Below are positions 7,991 through 16,575 of a DNA stretch of 43,350 nt, piece after piece (position 1 is the stretch's first letter; each line of letters starts with the position of its first letter). Made by a program: the position numbers and the translations under genes. The notes beneath the pieces are model-generated. The model was given only the letters and a program-made list of their open reading frames with translations, had not been told where the DNA came from and did not search any database. The stretch is from Candidatus Methanoperedentaceae archaeon (lineage in GTDB: Archaea > Halobacteriota > Methanosarcinia > Methanosarcinales > Methanoperedenaceae): contig PQAS01000040.1 in NCBI GenBank assembly GCA_003104905.1, positions 1 to 43,350 on the forward strand, in the 5' to 3' direction.

Positions 7991-7991
7991 A

Positions 7992-8014
7992 CGGGGTGAA
8001 TCCCCGCTTTTTTT
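7992..8014 (+). terminator. Hairpin plus T-tract terminator after ftr
   Basis: CGGGG (7992-7996) pairs with CCCCG (8002-8006) around a TGAAT loop and is followed by a run of seven T (8008-8014). It begins two bases after the ftr stop. Archaea terminate at T-tracts; the GC stem may strengthen it. Confidence 0.75.
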
Positions 8015-8095
8015 AAATCTTAGAAAGTTTCAATATATATGAGGAATATAATATAGAACGATAAGAAAAAAGGATAGGCCAACAGGGGGGACGGA

Positions 8096-8812
8096 ATGGT
8101 CTTACTTGAGATCAAAAGTATTTCATACCGGGTAAAAGAAAAAGAAATTTTTTCCGGACTTTCGCTTTCAGTAGAACCCGGGGAAGTACATGCTATCCTG
8201 GGAAAAAATGGGACCGGAAAAAGTACCCTTGCATATCTGGTCATGGGATGTGAGGGTTACATTCCAACAACCGGAGAGATATTGTTTGATGGTAAAGCCA
8301 TAAATCACCTGTTGCTACACGAAAGGGCAAAACTTGGAATAACGATGGCATGGCAGGAGCCTGTGAGGTTTGAAGGTATTTCCGTAAGGGAATATTTGAC
8401 CCTCAAGAACAAGGAGATCGATCCTTCAAAGTATCTTGAAATGGCAGGACTTTATCCCGGGCTTTACCTGAACAGGATGATGGACAATACCCTTAGCGGC
8501 GGAGAAAGAAAAAGAATTGAACTTGCATCCGTGGTTGCTCTTGATCCCAGGCTTGTCATCCTTGATGAGCCCGATTCCGGCATAGACATGCTTTCAATCC
8601 GGGATATCTTGAATGTCATCACCGTATTCAAGGAGAACGGGGCATCCGTCATCTTAATTACACACAGGGAGGAAATCGCAATTATCGCTGATAAGGCTTC
8701 TGAGATATGTAACGGGAAAATAATATGCTCTGGCGCCCCTGTGAAAGTGACCCAATATTATAAAACAAGGAAATGTGAAGTATGTGCAGGGGAGGAATGT
8801 ACTTTTGTCTGA
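8096..8812 (+). CDS. sufC: Fe-S cluster assembly ATPase SufC
   Basis: The 238-residue ABC ATPase carries Walker A GKNGTGKST near residue 37, a Q-loop in ITMAWQEP, signature LSGGERKRIE near 135, Walker B LVILDEPDSGID near 158 and the switch His in ILITHREE. The WQEP and DSGID segments are typical of SufC rather than of transporter ATPases, and the next gene is its scaffold partner. The SufBC complex builds Fe-S clusters, which are in heavy demand in methane-cycling archaea. A GGGGGGAC Shine-Dalgarno sequence precedes the ATG. Oddity: the last residues contain CEVCAGEEC (C-x2-C-x4-C), a possible extra metal or redox site. Confidence 0.9.
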   Translation: MVLLEIKSISYRVKEKEIFSGLSLSVEPGEVHAILGKNGTGKSTLAYLVMGCEGYIPTTGEILFDGKAINHLLLHERAKLGITMAWQEPVRFEGISVREYLTLKNKEIDPSKYLEMAGLYPGLYLNRMMDNTLSGGERKRIELASVVALDPRLVILDEPDSGIDMLSIRDILNVITVFKENGASVILITHREEIAIIADKASEICNGKIICSGAPVKVTQYYKTRKCEVCAGEECTFV

Positions 8813-9740
8813 GCTTGATGAATTGCTGAAATCATTTGGAGAAGCCGGCGGTGATCAGAGTATCCTGGCAAATACGGCTTTTGCACATCTGGCCGCAAGC
8901 GGTCATAAGATATTGAGTAGAAGAGCGGTTAAAGGTATTGAATTAGACACAGTAGAATCCGATAAAGGTATTTCTGCCACTGTAAGACTACTAAAAGGAA
9001 CCCGCCTATTGAATCCGGTGCATCTTTGTTTCGGTGTGCTTCACAGGAGCGGTATTCAAGAAATAAATATGAGGGTCAACTTTGAAAAGGATTCACAAGC
9101 AAGTTTTATTGCTCATTGCATTTTCCCAAAAGCCGAAAAAGTAAAACACATAATGGATGCGGTAATCCACATCGGTGAAAATGCAACCATGAGATATTCC
9201 GAAATTCATTATCATGGGATATACGGAGGAATAGAAGTATATCCGAAGGCCAGGATAATTATTGGAAAAAACGGGAGATACTTCACGGATTTCCTGTTGA
9301 TCAATGGACTTGTGGGAAAGCTGATGATTGATTATGGGGTTGAAGTTGGCGAGAATGGCGTGGCGGAATTAATTGCGCGTGTGTTTGGACATGCCACGGA
9401 TAATATTTTAATAAAGGATAAGGTTGCGCTTAATGGTGTGAATTCAAAGGGGCTTATAAAAACAAGGGTGGCTATCGAAAACAATGCTCAGGCGCAGGTA
9501 ATAGGTGTTACCGAAGGTAACGCCAGGGGAGCAAGGGGACATGTTGACTGCATGGAAATAGTAAAGGATAACGCTATTGCAAAAGCTATTCCTTTAGTAA
9601 AAGTGTCAAATTCGCTCGCAAAAGTGACGCATGAAGCCGCGATCGGAAGTGTTGATAAAAAGCAGCTCGATACACTCATGGCGCATGGGCTCGCTCCGGA
9701 GGAAGCTGTAGACGTGATAGTGAGGGGTATTTTGAAATGA
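8805..9740 (+). CDS. sufB: SufB/SufD-family Fe-S cluster scaffold protein
   Basis: At about 311 residues it is a short archaeal SufB/D, shorter than the 400-490 residues of bacterial proteins. The beta-helix core is recognised by VKDNAIAKAIP-type and THEAAIGSVDKKQLDTLMAHGLAPEEAVDVIVRG, the conserved SufB/D C-terminus. I choose TTG at 8805: GGGGAGG at 8789-8795 lies nine bases upstream and it overlaps the sufC stop by eight bases, which suggests translational coupling. A GTG at 8775 would force a 38-base overlap and put the GGGGAGG inside the gene. It should accept nascent clusters in the complex with SufC. No SufS, SufE or SufU is nearby. Confidence 0.88.
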   Translation: MSELDELLKSFGEAGGDQSILANTAFAHLAASGHKILSRRAVKGIELDTVESDKGISATVRLLKGTRLLNPVHLCFGVLHRSGIQEINMRVNFEKDSQASFIAHCIFPKAEKVKHIMDAVIHIGENATMRYSEIHYHGIYGGIEVYPKARIIIGKNGRYFTDFLLINGLVGKLMIDYGVEVGENGVAELIARVFGHATDNILIKDKVALNGVNSKGLIKTRVAIENNAQAQVIGVTEGNARGARGHVDCMEIVKDNAIAKAIPLVKVSNSLAKVTHEAAIGSVDKKQLDTLMAHGLAPEEAVDVIVRGILK

Positions 9741-9783
9741 AGAATATGATTTTAATATTTAAAAGATTAATGAGGTGATATAA

Positions 9784-10056
9784 ATGGAAAGAACCTGTTG
9801 CCTGCCAGACGATAAGAAGATCACTATGGTACGTATAGGTGATACTATGGTTGGTCTTGCATCTGTAGGTGAAGTATTTGAAAAAATATACCAGGGTAAG
9901 AAAAAACCCGAAGAGATTGAAAGAATTGAACTGGTAAGTGAAATTTCAAGCCACAATTACGTCCCTGATGAGGCATGGGATGAATATGCAGAGGCTTTAA
10001 TTATAGAATATGAAGATTATTATAATAAAAAACTCCTGAGGGATGGGAAGACTTGA
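9784..10056 (+). CDS. Small acidic protein of unknown function downstream of sufCB
   Basis: The 90-residue protein begins MERTCCLPDDKKITMVRIGD, with a vicinal Cys-Cys pair at 5-6, then a short beta-like segment (VGLASVGEVFEKIYQGKKKPEE) and an acidic, tyrosine-rich helical C-terminus (DEAWDEYAEALIIEYEDYYNKK). No family was recognised with certainty. A GAGGTGAT Shine-Dalgarno sequence precedes the ATG. It lies 43 bases after sufB on the same strand and ends one base before the convergent inositol-phosphate synthase gene. The CC pair and position suggest a thiol or Fe-S related role, but that is a guess. Confidence 0.7.
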   Translation: MERTCCLPDDKKITMVRIGDTMVGLASVGEVFEKIYQGKKKPEEIERIELVSEISSHNYVPDEAWDEYAEALIIEYEDYYNKKLLRDGKT

Positions 10057-11121
10057 TTATTTGTTGATAAATTCCTCAAGCTTTTCCCGTGCCTCAATAT
10101 CACGCATCTGCTGAGGTGGGTGCTTCATGAAATAAGCGGATGCAGGAAATATCGGTCCTCCGATCTTCCTATCAAGAGCGATCTTAGCCACCCGGATAGC
10201 ATCTACGACCACACCCGCGCTGTTGGGGCTGTCCTCGACCGATAGTTTAAGATCAATATATGCTGGGACATCCCCGAATAATTTGAAATCAATTTTCAGG
10301 TGGCATACTTTATTGTCATCCAGGCCATCTATGCATCCGTTCGGACCTGCGTAAACATAAGTATCATAAGGAATCTGGGAAGCTATGGATTCTGTTTTTG
10401 AGATCTTCTTGGATTTAAGCCTTGACTGGTCGGTCATATTCCGAAAATCGGTATTCCCGCCTATATTCAACTGGTAGGTGCTGTCTATCTTTGCACCCCG
10501 GTCAACTATCGTCTGGGTAAGCGCCCTGTGAACTATGGTTGCACCCACAAGGCTCTTAATATCGTCGCCTATTATAGGAAGTTTTGCTTTCTTGAATTTT
10601 TCAGCCCACTGCTTATTTGAAGCTATAAAGACTGGGATACAATTAATGAAGGCGCACCCTGCTTCAAGGGCCTGTGTTGCATACCATTTGACCGCTTCTT
10701 CCGAACCTACCGGCAAATAATTGATCAGTATGTCCGCTTTTGATTTTCTTAATACGGAAGCAACATCAACAGGTTTTTGTTTATCATCCACCCTGAAATA
10801 ATCCTTCATGTGAGGAGCCACCCCATCAAGCACCTGTCCTTTCATGACATTGATATCATATTTCGGTACATCAGCAAATTTTTTCGTGCAATTCGGATTT
10901 GAAAAGATCGCTTCTGACAGATCAGTTCCCACTTTTCGCTTATCGATGTCAAAAGCTGCCACAGGTCTTATATCCGAGATGAGGTAATCTCCCAGCGAAT
11001 TATGCATTAATCCCGGAACAAGTTCATCAGAATTTTTTATGTCTTTATAATATTCAAGTCCCTGAATTAAAGATGATGCACAATTTCCTACACCAGCTAT
11101 TGCAATACGTATCCCTGCCAT
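10057..11121 (-). CDS. ino1: L-myo-inositol-1-phosphate synthase
   Basis: The 354-residue protein starts MAGIRIAIAGVGNCASSLIQ, the NAD-binding glycine-rich loop of the bacterial/archaeal-type inositol-1-phosphate synthase (EC 5.5.1.4). Later blocks include LINYLPVGSEEAVKWYA, the lysine-rich catalytic region with GDDIKSLVGATIVHR, and LNIGGNTDFRNM, all conserved in the family. It converts glucose-6-phosphate to inositol-1-phosphate for archaeal inositol lipids or compatible solutes. The next gene on this strand, a CDP-alcohol phosphotransferase, ends 53 bases upstream and probably uses its product. GAGGAAA precedes the ATG. Confidence 0.94.
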   Translation of the reverse strand: MAGIRIAIAGVGNCASSLIQGLEYYKDIKNSDELVPGLMHNSLGDYLISDIRPVAAFDIDKRKVGTDLSEAIFSNPNCTKKFADVPKYDINVMKGQVLDGVAPHMKDYFRVDDKQKPVDVASVLRKSKADILINYLPVGSEEAVKWYATQALEAGCAFINCIPVFIASNKQWAEKFKKAKLPIIGDDIKSLVGATIVHRALTQTIVDRGAKIDSTYQLNIGGNTDFRNMTDQSRLKSKKISKTESIASQIPYDTYVYAGPNGCIDGLDDNKVCHLKIDFKLFGDVPAYIDLKLSVEDSPNSAGVVVDAIRVAKIALDRKIGGPIFPASAYFMKHPPQQMRDIEAREKLEEFINK

Positions 11122-11173
11122 TAAATTTCCTCTTATACCCGCTTATTGTTATCTTTATACAACTTAAAATTTG

Positions 11174-11743
11174 TTATTTCAATACTCTTCTTACGAATGC
11201 TATCCTTTGAAAAACCGTTATGAAAGATATTACTGCCACTAAAAGGAGAGCCAGATATACCACATCAAAGAGAGCACCCAGAATTATTATTATCATTCTA
11301 ACCGGTCTTTCACCAAATCCAACAGAAGCGTTCGCTCCCGCTGCTTCGGCGCGCGCGCGTGTATAACTCACCATCAGCGAGCCGAATATTGCCAGGGTAC
11401 CCGTCAGCCAGAATTGACTGGAATAACCCTGGGACAGACCTCCGTATATCGCTCCTAATAAAACAGCAGCGTCTGCAAACCTGTCGCACACAGAATCAAG
11501 AAAACCTCCGAACTTTGTCATCCGGTTATTTTCACGCGCAACAAGCCCATCAAGGGCATCAAAAAAGCCGCCCGCAAGAAGAAAAGCACCCGCCATGTTA
11601 AGTTCCCACCGCGCAAAAAAATAAGCGGAAACAAGACTTAACAGAAGTCCAAAAAGGGTCAATGTGTTCGGATTTATGTCTGTGATCTTCTTTGCCAGAG
11701 GTCTTAGAATATCCCTTATCGATTCTTTTAGTTCTTCGAACAT
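11174..11743 (-). CDS. CDP-alcohol phosphatidyltransferase, probable archaetidylinositol-phosphate synthase
   Basis: A membrane enzyme of about 189 residues with the CDP-alcohol phosphotransferase signature DGLVAR-x8-G-x3-D-x3-D, seen as DALDGLVARENNRMTKFGGF followed by LDSVCDR. Hydrophobic helices surround it, ending with a strongly hydrophobic pair near the C-terminus. It would join CDP-archaeol to a polar alcohol phosphate. Position next to inositol-1-phosphate synthase supports archaetidylinositol phosphate synthase. The ATG at 11743 (MFEELKESIRDIL) is preferred because family members start there; the frame is open 29 codons further upstream, with no Shine-Dalgarno sequence at either place. 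Confidence 0.85.
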   Translation of the reverse strand: MFEELKESIRDILRPLAKKITDINPNTLTLFGLLLSLVSAYFFARWELNMAGAFLLAGGFFDALDGLVARENNRMTKFGGFLDSVCDRFADAAVLLGAIYGGLSQGYSSQFWLTGTLAIFGSLMVSYTRARAEAAGANASVGFGERPVRMIIIILGALFDVVYLALLLVAVISFITVFQRIAFVRRVLK

Positions 11744-11836
11744 TGTTTTTTTATTGGTGTGAAATAAGATTAATATTACTTTCGAGAAGACCCAACGAAC
11801 TCTTTGACCTGATACTTCCATGAAAAACAATGGTGA

Positions 11837-11856
11837 TAGCCATTAATTAATGGCTA
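11837..11856. terminator. 20-bp perfect palindrome over the trpA stop codon
   Basis: TAGCCATTAATTAATGGCTA is a perfect palindrome whose centre includes the trpA TAA stop. On the trpA strand it is followed after about ten bases by GTTTTT. It may act as a transcript-end hairpin or terminator for trpCBA, or as a protein-binding dyad between trpA and the phosphotransferase gene. Confidence 0.45.
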
Positions 11857-12628
11857 CCTCCGCACCTTCCTTCAATTCCCGCGCCAGGGCCTCAAGCCTG
11901 GCAGCCACATCTTCACCCTTTGCAATAATATCCACGAATGCCGACCCAACGATCACTCCATCAGCTCCCGCCCGGATTATCCGGGCAGCCTGCTGGCCAT
12001 TTGATATCCCGAATCCCACGGCTTTGGGTGTATTGGTCTTTACTCTCTTAATAAGTTCACCTGTCGAAGCTGCAACATCACTTCGCACCCCTGTAACACC
12101 CAGCCGTGCCACAAGATAGATAAAGCCTGTTCCTTCTGCCAGGATCCGGTCCATTCTCTCTTTTGTGGTTGTGGGAGCTACAAGATAAATAAGGTCTATA
12201 TCATTCTCTTTACATGCCTGCAGGAGTTCATCGGATTCCTCAGGCGGAAGGTCCGGAACTATTATCCCGGATATTCCGGATGCAGCGCAGTCTTTTGCAA
12301 ATTTTTCAAGTCCACGCTTGAATATAAGATTGTAATATGTCATCACAACAATAGGGATATGCAGTTTAAGTGAATTGATCGTCCTGAAAAAAATATCAGG
12401 CGTCATCCCCCCTTCAAGCGCCCTCTGAATGCCTGCCTGGATGGTCGGGCCGTCAGCAACCGGATCTGAGAATGGAAGCCCAAGTTCGATAATATCGACG
12501 CCGCCCCGTACAAGCGCTGTAACATACTCTTTCGTAGCAGCAGGTGTGGGGTCTCCTGCACAAATATAAGCTATCAGCGCGCCCTCTTTTCTACCTTTGA
12601 GCTGCCTGAATTTTTCACTTATCCTCAT
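11843..12628 (-). CDS. trpA: Tryptophan synthase alpha chain
   Basis: The 261-residue TIM barrel has all landmarks: [27 protein letters not shown] (with the catalytic Glu and Asp-containing loop), [12 protein letters not shown], and the phosphate loops GFGISN and [10 protein letters not shown]. It cleaves indole-3-glycerol phosphate to indole and glyceraldehyde-3-phosphate, passing indole to TrpB through a tunnel. Its ATG overlaps the trpB stop by four bases. It is the last gene of trpCBA. Confidence 0.96.
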   Translation of the reverse strand: MRISEKFRQLKGRKEGALIAYICAGDPTPAATKEYVTALVRGGVDIIELGLPFSDPVADGPTIQAGIQRALEGGMTPDIFFRTINSLKLHIPIVVMTYYNLIFKRGLEKFAKDCAASGISGIIVPDLPPEESDELLQACKENDIDLIYLVAPTTTKERMDRILAEGTGFIYLVARLGVTGVRSDVAASTGELIKRVKTNTPKAVGFGISNGQQAARIIRAGADGVIVGSAFVDIIAKGEDVAARLEALARELKEGAEVAIN

Positions 12629-13812
12629 TTTCTCATCCCCATAACGGTCTGGAGGTCTTTGTCGCCCCTTCCCGAAATGTTGATGACGACAATATCGCCA
12701 AGCTCACCTGTAGCTGCCGCTTTCCTGACATAAGCCACCGCATGCGAAGATTCAAGCGCGGGGATTATACCCTCCAGCCTGCAAAGGTCATGGAATGCAA
12801 GAAGTGCCTCGCTGTCCATTGAATTGCATGGTTTGAGGCGCCCGATGTCAGCAAGGTACGCCAGTTCAGGCCCCACGCCTGCATAATCAAGACCTGCAGC
12901 GATTGAACTTGATTCCAGTATCTGCCCGTACTTATTCTGGAGCACTTTTGTCCGCATACCGTGAAGCACTCCGTCTTCACCTGTGCAAAGGGTTGCTGAA
13001 TGAAGCGCCTCCTTATCTGTGGTTTTCATGCCGCTTCCTCCCGCTTCCACTGCGAACAGATCAACATCCTCTTCTATGAACGGGTAAAAAATACCCATGG
13101 CATTACTGCCTCCGCCTGTGCATGCGACTATAGAATCCGGAAAGCGGCCTTCCTTTTCCATTATCTGTGTTCGTACTTCTTTTCCTATAACGCTCTGGAA
13201 ATCCCGCACCATCGTCGGAAAGGGATGCGGCCCGACTACCGAGCCTATCATGTAATGAGTTGTCTCCACATTCGCAACCCAATCCCTCATTGCCTCGTTA
13301 ATCGCATCTTTTAGCGTCTGGGAACCGCTTTTTACCGGAATCACCTTTGTTCCCATCAATTCCATCCTGTAAACGTTCATGCGCTGGCGCACTGTATCCT
13401 TTGCGCCCATATAAACCTCAGTATTAATCCCAAAAGTGGCACCGGCCATTGCACATGCCGTACCGTGCTGGCCCGCACCTGTCTCAGCTATGATCCTTTT
13501 CTTTCCCATGTATTTTGCCAATAGCCCCTGGCCAAGGGTATTATTCAATTTATGGGCGCCGCCGTGAACCAGGTCTTCACGTTTCAGGTAAATCTTAACA
13601 CCGTATTCCTTGCTCAATCTTTTTGCAAAATATAATGGGGAAGGGCGTCCTGCAAAATCCCGCAGGTAATAATCAAGTTCCTCATTAAAAATAGCGTCAT
13701 CTTTGAATTTTTCATAATATTCAGTAAGCTCTTCAAGGGCGGGCATCAATACTTCAGGTACGAACTGGCCGCCATATTTGCCGAATTTTGTGGACTCAAG
13801 CTTATTTGCCAT
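12625..13812 (-). CDS. trpB: Tryptophan synthase beta chain (TrpB1 type)
   Basis: The 395-residue protein has the classic length and motifs of the TrpA-partnered TrpB1: [11 protein letters not shown] at the N-terminus, GRPSPLYFA, the PLP lysine in [22 protein letters not shown], the phosphate-binding GGGSNAMG and a C-terminal ISGRGDKD. It condenses indole with serine. The start is ATG 13812, 25 bases after trpC. The order trpC-trpB-trpA fits a single transcript controlled from the TRP boxes before trpC. Confidence 0.97.
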   Translation of the reverse strand: MANKLESTKFGKYGGQFVPEVLMPALEELTEYYEKFKDDAIFNEELDYYLRDFAGRPSPLYFAKRLSKEYGVKIYLKREDLVHGGAHKLNNTLGQGLLAKYMGKKRIIAETGAGQHGTACAMAGATFGINTEVYMGAKDTVRQRMNVYRMELMGTKVIPVKSGSQTLKDAINEAMRDWVANVETTHYMIGSVVGPHPFPTMVRDFQSVIGKEVRTQIMEKEGRFPDSIVACTGGGSNAMGIFYPFIEEDVDLFAVEAGGSGMKTTDKEALHSATLCTGEDGVLHGMRTKVLQNKYGQILESSSIAAGLDYAGVGPELAYLADIGRLKPCNSMDSEALLAFHDLCRLEGIIPALESSHAVAYVRKAAATGELGDIVVINISGRGDKDLQTVMGMRK

Positions 13813-13837
13813 ATTTTGTTATCCTTTATAGTGTTAT

Positions 13838-14602
13838 TTATTTTTCCTTTTTTGCGTTCAATGCATGTACTAATTCGTAAGTCTTTTCGTAAATGCTACC
13901 AAGCATTATTGATGTTCCTACAAGTATCGCATCCGCCCCCGCATCTATCATTCGGACAGCATCGAGGGGCGAAGATATTCCGCTTTCACTTATTATTATT
14001 CTGTTGCTGATAAGAGGAGCCAGGTTTTCTGTAGTGGTAATGTCAACCTTCATAGTAGTAAGGTTCCTGTTATTTATCCCGATAATATTTGTCCGGGACG
14101 AAAGGGCATTCTCAAGTTCCTCACTATCATGAACCTCGACCAGGGGCTCCCTTCCTGACGATATTGCCTCATTTACGAAATCATCCAGTTCATTTCCGAG
14201 AATTCCGGCGACCAGAAGTATCAAATCGCTATCTATTTCATGAATCTGGTTCTTATTAATAATGAAATCCTTTCGAAGTACCGGTATCTTAACTGCCTCC
14301 CTCACTGATATCAGGTTCCTGATACTTCCCTTAAAGAAAAATGGTTCCGTAAGCACAGATATTGCTGCAGCACCAGCTGATTCCATCCGGATCGCGATCT
14401 CAGAGGCGTCCCCGGGTGTAACATTCCTGATAAATCGTGTAGGTGAGGACGGTTTGACTTCAGATATCACAGGAATAAGACCTTTTTGTTTCTTATCTTC
14501 GATGCCCCGTTTGAACTGCCGTGAGGTAATTTTCCCTTTTCTTATATTTGATGGGATCCTGTTTTTTGTTGATTCTATTATTTCATCGATAATCCGGTGC
14601 AT
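13838..14602 (-). CDS. trpC: Indole-3-glycerol-phosphate synthase
   Basis: The TIM-barrel enzyme shows ISEVKPSSPT, ISVLTEPFFFKGS, VLRKDFIINKNQI, the catalytic-site GINNRNL and ISESGISS, and the phosphate site AILVGTSIM (EC 4.1.1.48). The frame is open back to an ATG at 14653, with other ATGs at 14623 and 14602. I choose 14602 (MHRIIDEIIEST) because homologues start there and because the TATA box and TRP boxes lie between 14617 and 14662, so the upstream ATGs fall in the promoter or operator. No Shine-Dalgarno sequence is visible. Other trp genes (E, G, D, F) are not in the window. Confidence 0.93.
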   Translation of the reverse strand: MHRIIDEIIESTKNRIPSNIRKGKITSRQFKRGIEDKKQKGLIPVISEVKPSSPTRFIRNVTPGDASEIAIRMESAGAAAISVLTEPFFFKGSIRNLISVREAVKIPVLRKDFIINKNQIHEIDSDLILLVAGILGNELDDFVNEAISSGREPLVEVHDSEELENALSSRTNIIGINNRNLTTMKVDITTTENLAPLISNRIIISESGISSPLDAVRMIDAGADAILVGTSIMLGSIYEKTYELVHALNAKKEK

Positions 14603-14616
14603 AGTATCATTTGTAT

Positions 14617-14662
14617 TGTACATTTTAGTACATTGATGTACAATTATGTTCATTATATTTAA
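14617..14662 (-). promoter_or_regulatory. trpC promoter with three phased TRP-box-like sites
   Basis: Three boxes, TGTACA (14617-14622), AGTACA (14627-14632; TGTACT on the gene strand) and TGTACA (14637-14642), are spaced exactly 10 bases apart, one helix turn. A TATA-like TTAAATATAA lies at 14652-14661 on the trpC strand, so the boxes would cover the transcription start. TGTACA is the TRP box bound by the tryptophan repressor TrpY in Methanothermobacter, so a TrpY-like regulator is inferred. Confidence 0.75.
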
Positions 14663-14730
14663 GGATTTTGTATTGTCCGGGCTGTAATAACGATAGTTTT
14701 ACGTTTTAATAATATCTTTTACGATACCAG

Positions 14731-14787
14731 ATGAAAGCCAAAGGCACAATAGTCACAGACGTCCCGGATAGGAGTTTGCTAATATGA
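14731..14787 (+). CDS. Possible 18-residue leader peptide
   Basis: The reading frame MKAKGTIVTDVPDRSLLI ends in a TGA that overlaps the ATG of the next gene (ATGA). This could couple translation of the glycosyltransferase. No Shine-Dalgarno sequence is evident, so it may be chance. Confidence 0.25.
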   Translation: MKAKGTIVTDVPDRSLLI

Positions 14788-15938
14788 ATGGCAAAAATGA
14801 TAGCCTGGTTAGCCAACCTATAGTATCGATCATAATCCCATGCATGAATGAGGAAAAGACTATAGGAGTTTGTATAAAAAAAGCTTTGTCAGCATTGGAA
14901 CGGGGAGGTTACGACGGGGAAATAATAATTCCTGATAATTCTACTGATAATTCAAGGGATATCGCAATAAAACTCGGAGCAAAAGTTGTAATACCATTAA
15001 ATAAAGGGTATGGCAATGCTTTCCTGGAAGGATTCCGGCATGCAAAAGGAAAATATGTTCTGCTGGCAGATGCAGATGATACTTATGATCTTACGGATAT
15101 TCGAAAGTTTTTAGAACCCTTGATGGCTAATGAAGCGGATTTTGTAATGGGTACGAGGTTAAAGGGCCATATTGAAAAGGGTTCAATGCCCTGGCTTCAC
15201 AGATACATTGGAAATCCAATAATAACAAGCACTCTTAATGATCTTTTCAAGACCCGTCTCAGCGATTCCCAATGCGGTATGAGATCGATAACCAGGAAAG
15301 CATATGACAGGCTTGATCTAAAAAGTGAAGGTATGGAGTTTGCAAGTGAAATGATTATCGAAGCTGCCCGGAAAAAGCTTCGAATAATCGAGGTTCCAAT
15401 AAGATATTATCCCAGGCTGACGCCTTCCAAGCTCCACTCATGGGGTGATGGCTGGCGGCATTTAAGGTTCATGATGCTTTACAATCCAACACCTTTTTTT
15501 TCAATCCCTGGTTTTTTAGTGCTGGTGCTTGGCATATTTATGACGATTACATTGTCAATTCGCGGGAATGTTCAAACTACAAGCCTCCATTCTTTTATTC
15601 TTGGCGTGATGCTGCTGCTTATAGGTGCCCAGATGATAGCTACCGGAGGCTATATGAAAGTTTACGGCATAATCCACAACAGGATCGATAAGACCGGATT
15701 AACATCAAAATTTTTGGATTACCATTCCCTGGAATTAGGATTGGTGCTTGGATTTATATTATTCTTTGCAGGCCTTGTCCTGGGAACAGGTGTGGTCTTG
15801 AAATGGATTAACTCAGGATACAGCTCACTTTCGGAAGTTGAGACTGCAGTGACCTCAATGACAATGGCGGCGCTTGGTATCCAGATGATATTTTCTACAC
15901 TCATTATAAGTATATTTTTATTGGAAGAAAAGCAATGA
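14784..15938 (+). CDS. Glycosyltransferase family 2 (dolichol-phosphate sugar transferase-like) with C-terminal membrane domain
   Basis: The 384-residue protein begins with the GT-A domain: VSIIIPCMNEEKTIG near residue 14, PDNSTDNSRDIA, LLADADDTYDLTDI (the DxD metal site, near 95) and MGTRLKGHIEKGSMPWLHRY. This pattern is close to archaeal polyprenyl-phosphate mannosyl/glucosyltransferases. From about residue 235 there are four hydrophobic helices, so it is membrane-anchored and likely loads a sugar onto a dolichol carrier for N-glycosylation or exopolysaccharide. TAGGAG lies nine bases before the ATG. A decayed GT4 gene follows directly, so it once had a partner. Confidence 0.88.
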   Translation: MNGKNDSLVSQPIVSIIIPCMNEEKTIGVCIKKALSALERGGYDGEIIIPDNSTDNSRDIAIKLGAKVVIPLNKGYGNAFLEGFRHAKGKYVLLADADDTYDLTDIRKFLEPLMANEADFVMGTRLKGHIEKGSMPWLHRYIGNPIITSTLNDLFKTRLSDSQCGMRSITRKAYDRLDLKSEGMEFASEMIIEAARKKLRIIEVPIRYYPRLTPSKLHSWGDGWRHLRFMMLYNPTPFFSIPGFLVLVLGIFMTITLSIRGNVQTTSLHSFILGVMLLLIGAQMIATGGYMKVYGIIHNRIDKTGLTSKFLDYHSLELGLVLGFILFFAGLVLGTGVVLKWINSGYSSLSEVETAVTSMTMAALGIQMIFSTLIISIFLLEEKQ

Positions 15939-16548
15939 AGTGCATATTTTTGGTGTAAAATGGTGGGATGGAAATGCAGAGATCGTTGGATAGAATGGTG
16001 CCGCATGGTGTTTGTGGAAGAAGGGAATTGTATATAAATGCAGGCGATCGATAACCGAGCCGTTGATATTTTCGGTCAAACTCCCCTTTCATCTTATCAG
16101 GTCAATCGCCATATCCAATATTGACAAAGGATGGTCTTGAATCGCTGGGTGTCGATGCTATAAAATAACTGTAATGTCCTTTTCTTGATTAGCATGAAGT
16201 CATATCTAAGATAAAATCCGCAAGAATGCTTGTGGTTCCATCCGGCCGGGAGGGATTTGGAATAGTGGTCATCGAGGCATATGCCTGCGCAGTGCCTGTG
16301 ATCACCGTCAAGACAGGGCGAAATGCCGCATCTTGGCTTGTAGATGGAACGGGTTTTGCCGTAAACCTCGATCCAGAGGAACTCAGTGAGGCAATCCTGA
16401 CACTCATTAAGATCCCGGAATGCATGAAAAGATGTCAGTATCAGCTCTTAAAAAGACACAAATGTATGATTGGGACAAAATAGTTAAGCAGTTGTCCGAC
16501 CTGTATGAAGATGTAATATATGAAGAAAAAATAAAAATGGCAAAATAG
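15935..16548 (+). pseudogene. Decayed GT4 glycosyltransferase gene
   Basis: Pieces of one GT4 gene remain in several frames. Near the start, VHIFGVKWWDGNAEI, HGVCGRRELYIN and then RRSITEPLIFSVKLPFHLIR are recognisable as the N-terminal part but are broken by frameshifts and a stop. The middle is missing. From 16193 the donor-binding region follows (ARMLVVPSGREGFGIVVIEA and NAASWLVDGTGFAVNLDPEE), then a frameshift near 16415-16425 moves the ending (MSVSALKKTQMYDWDKIVKQ) into another frame, ending in TAG at 16546. The start overlaps the GT2 stop as ATGA, so the gene was once in its operon. An intact product is not possible. Confidence 0.8.
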
Positions 16549-16575
16549 GAATGTACACGTATAAAAGTACTATCT

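Noticed and set aside
8775-8804. GTG start of sufB at 8775
   Set aside because: It would overlap sufC by 38 bases and place the GGGGAGG ribosome-binding site inside the gene; TTG 8805 fits better.
14603-14653. Longer trpC from the ATG at 14653
   Set aside because: The extra codons lie in the TATA/TRP-box region and read through the operators, and homologues start at MHRII-like sequence.
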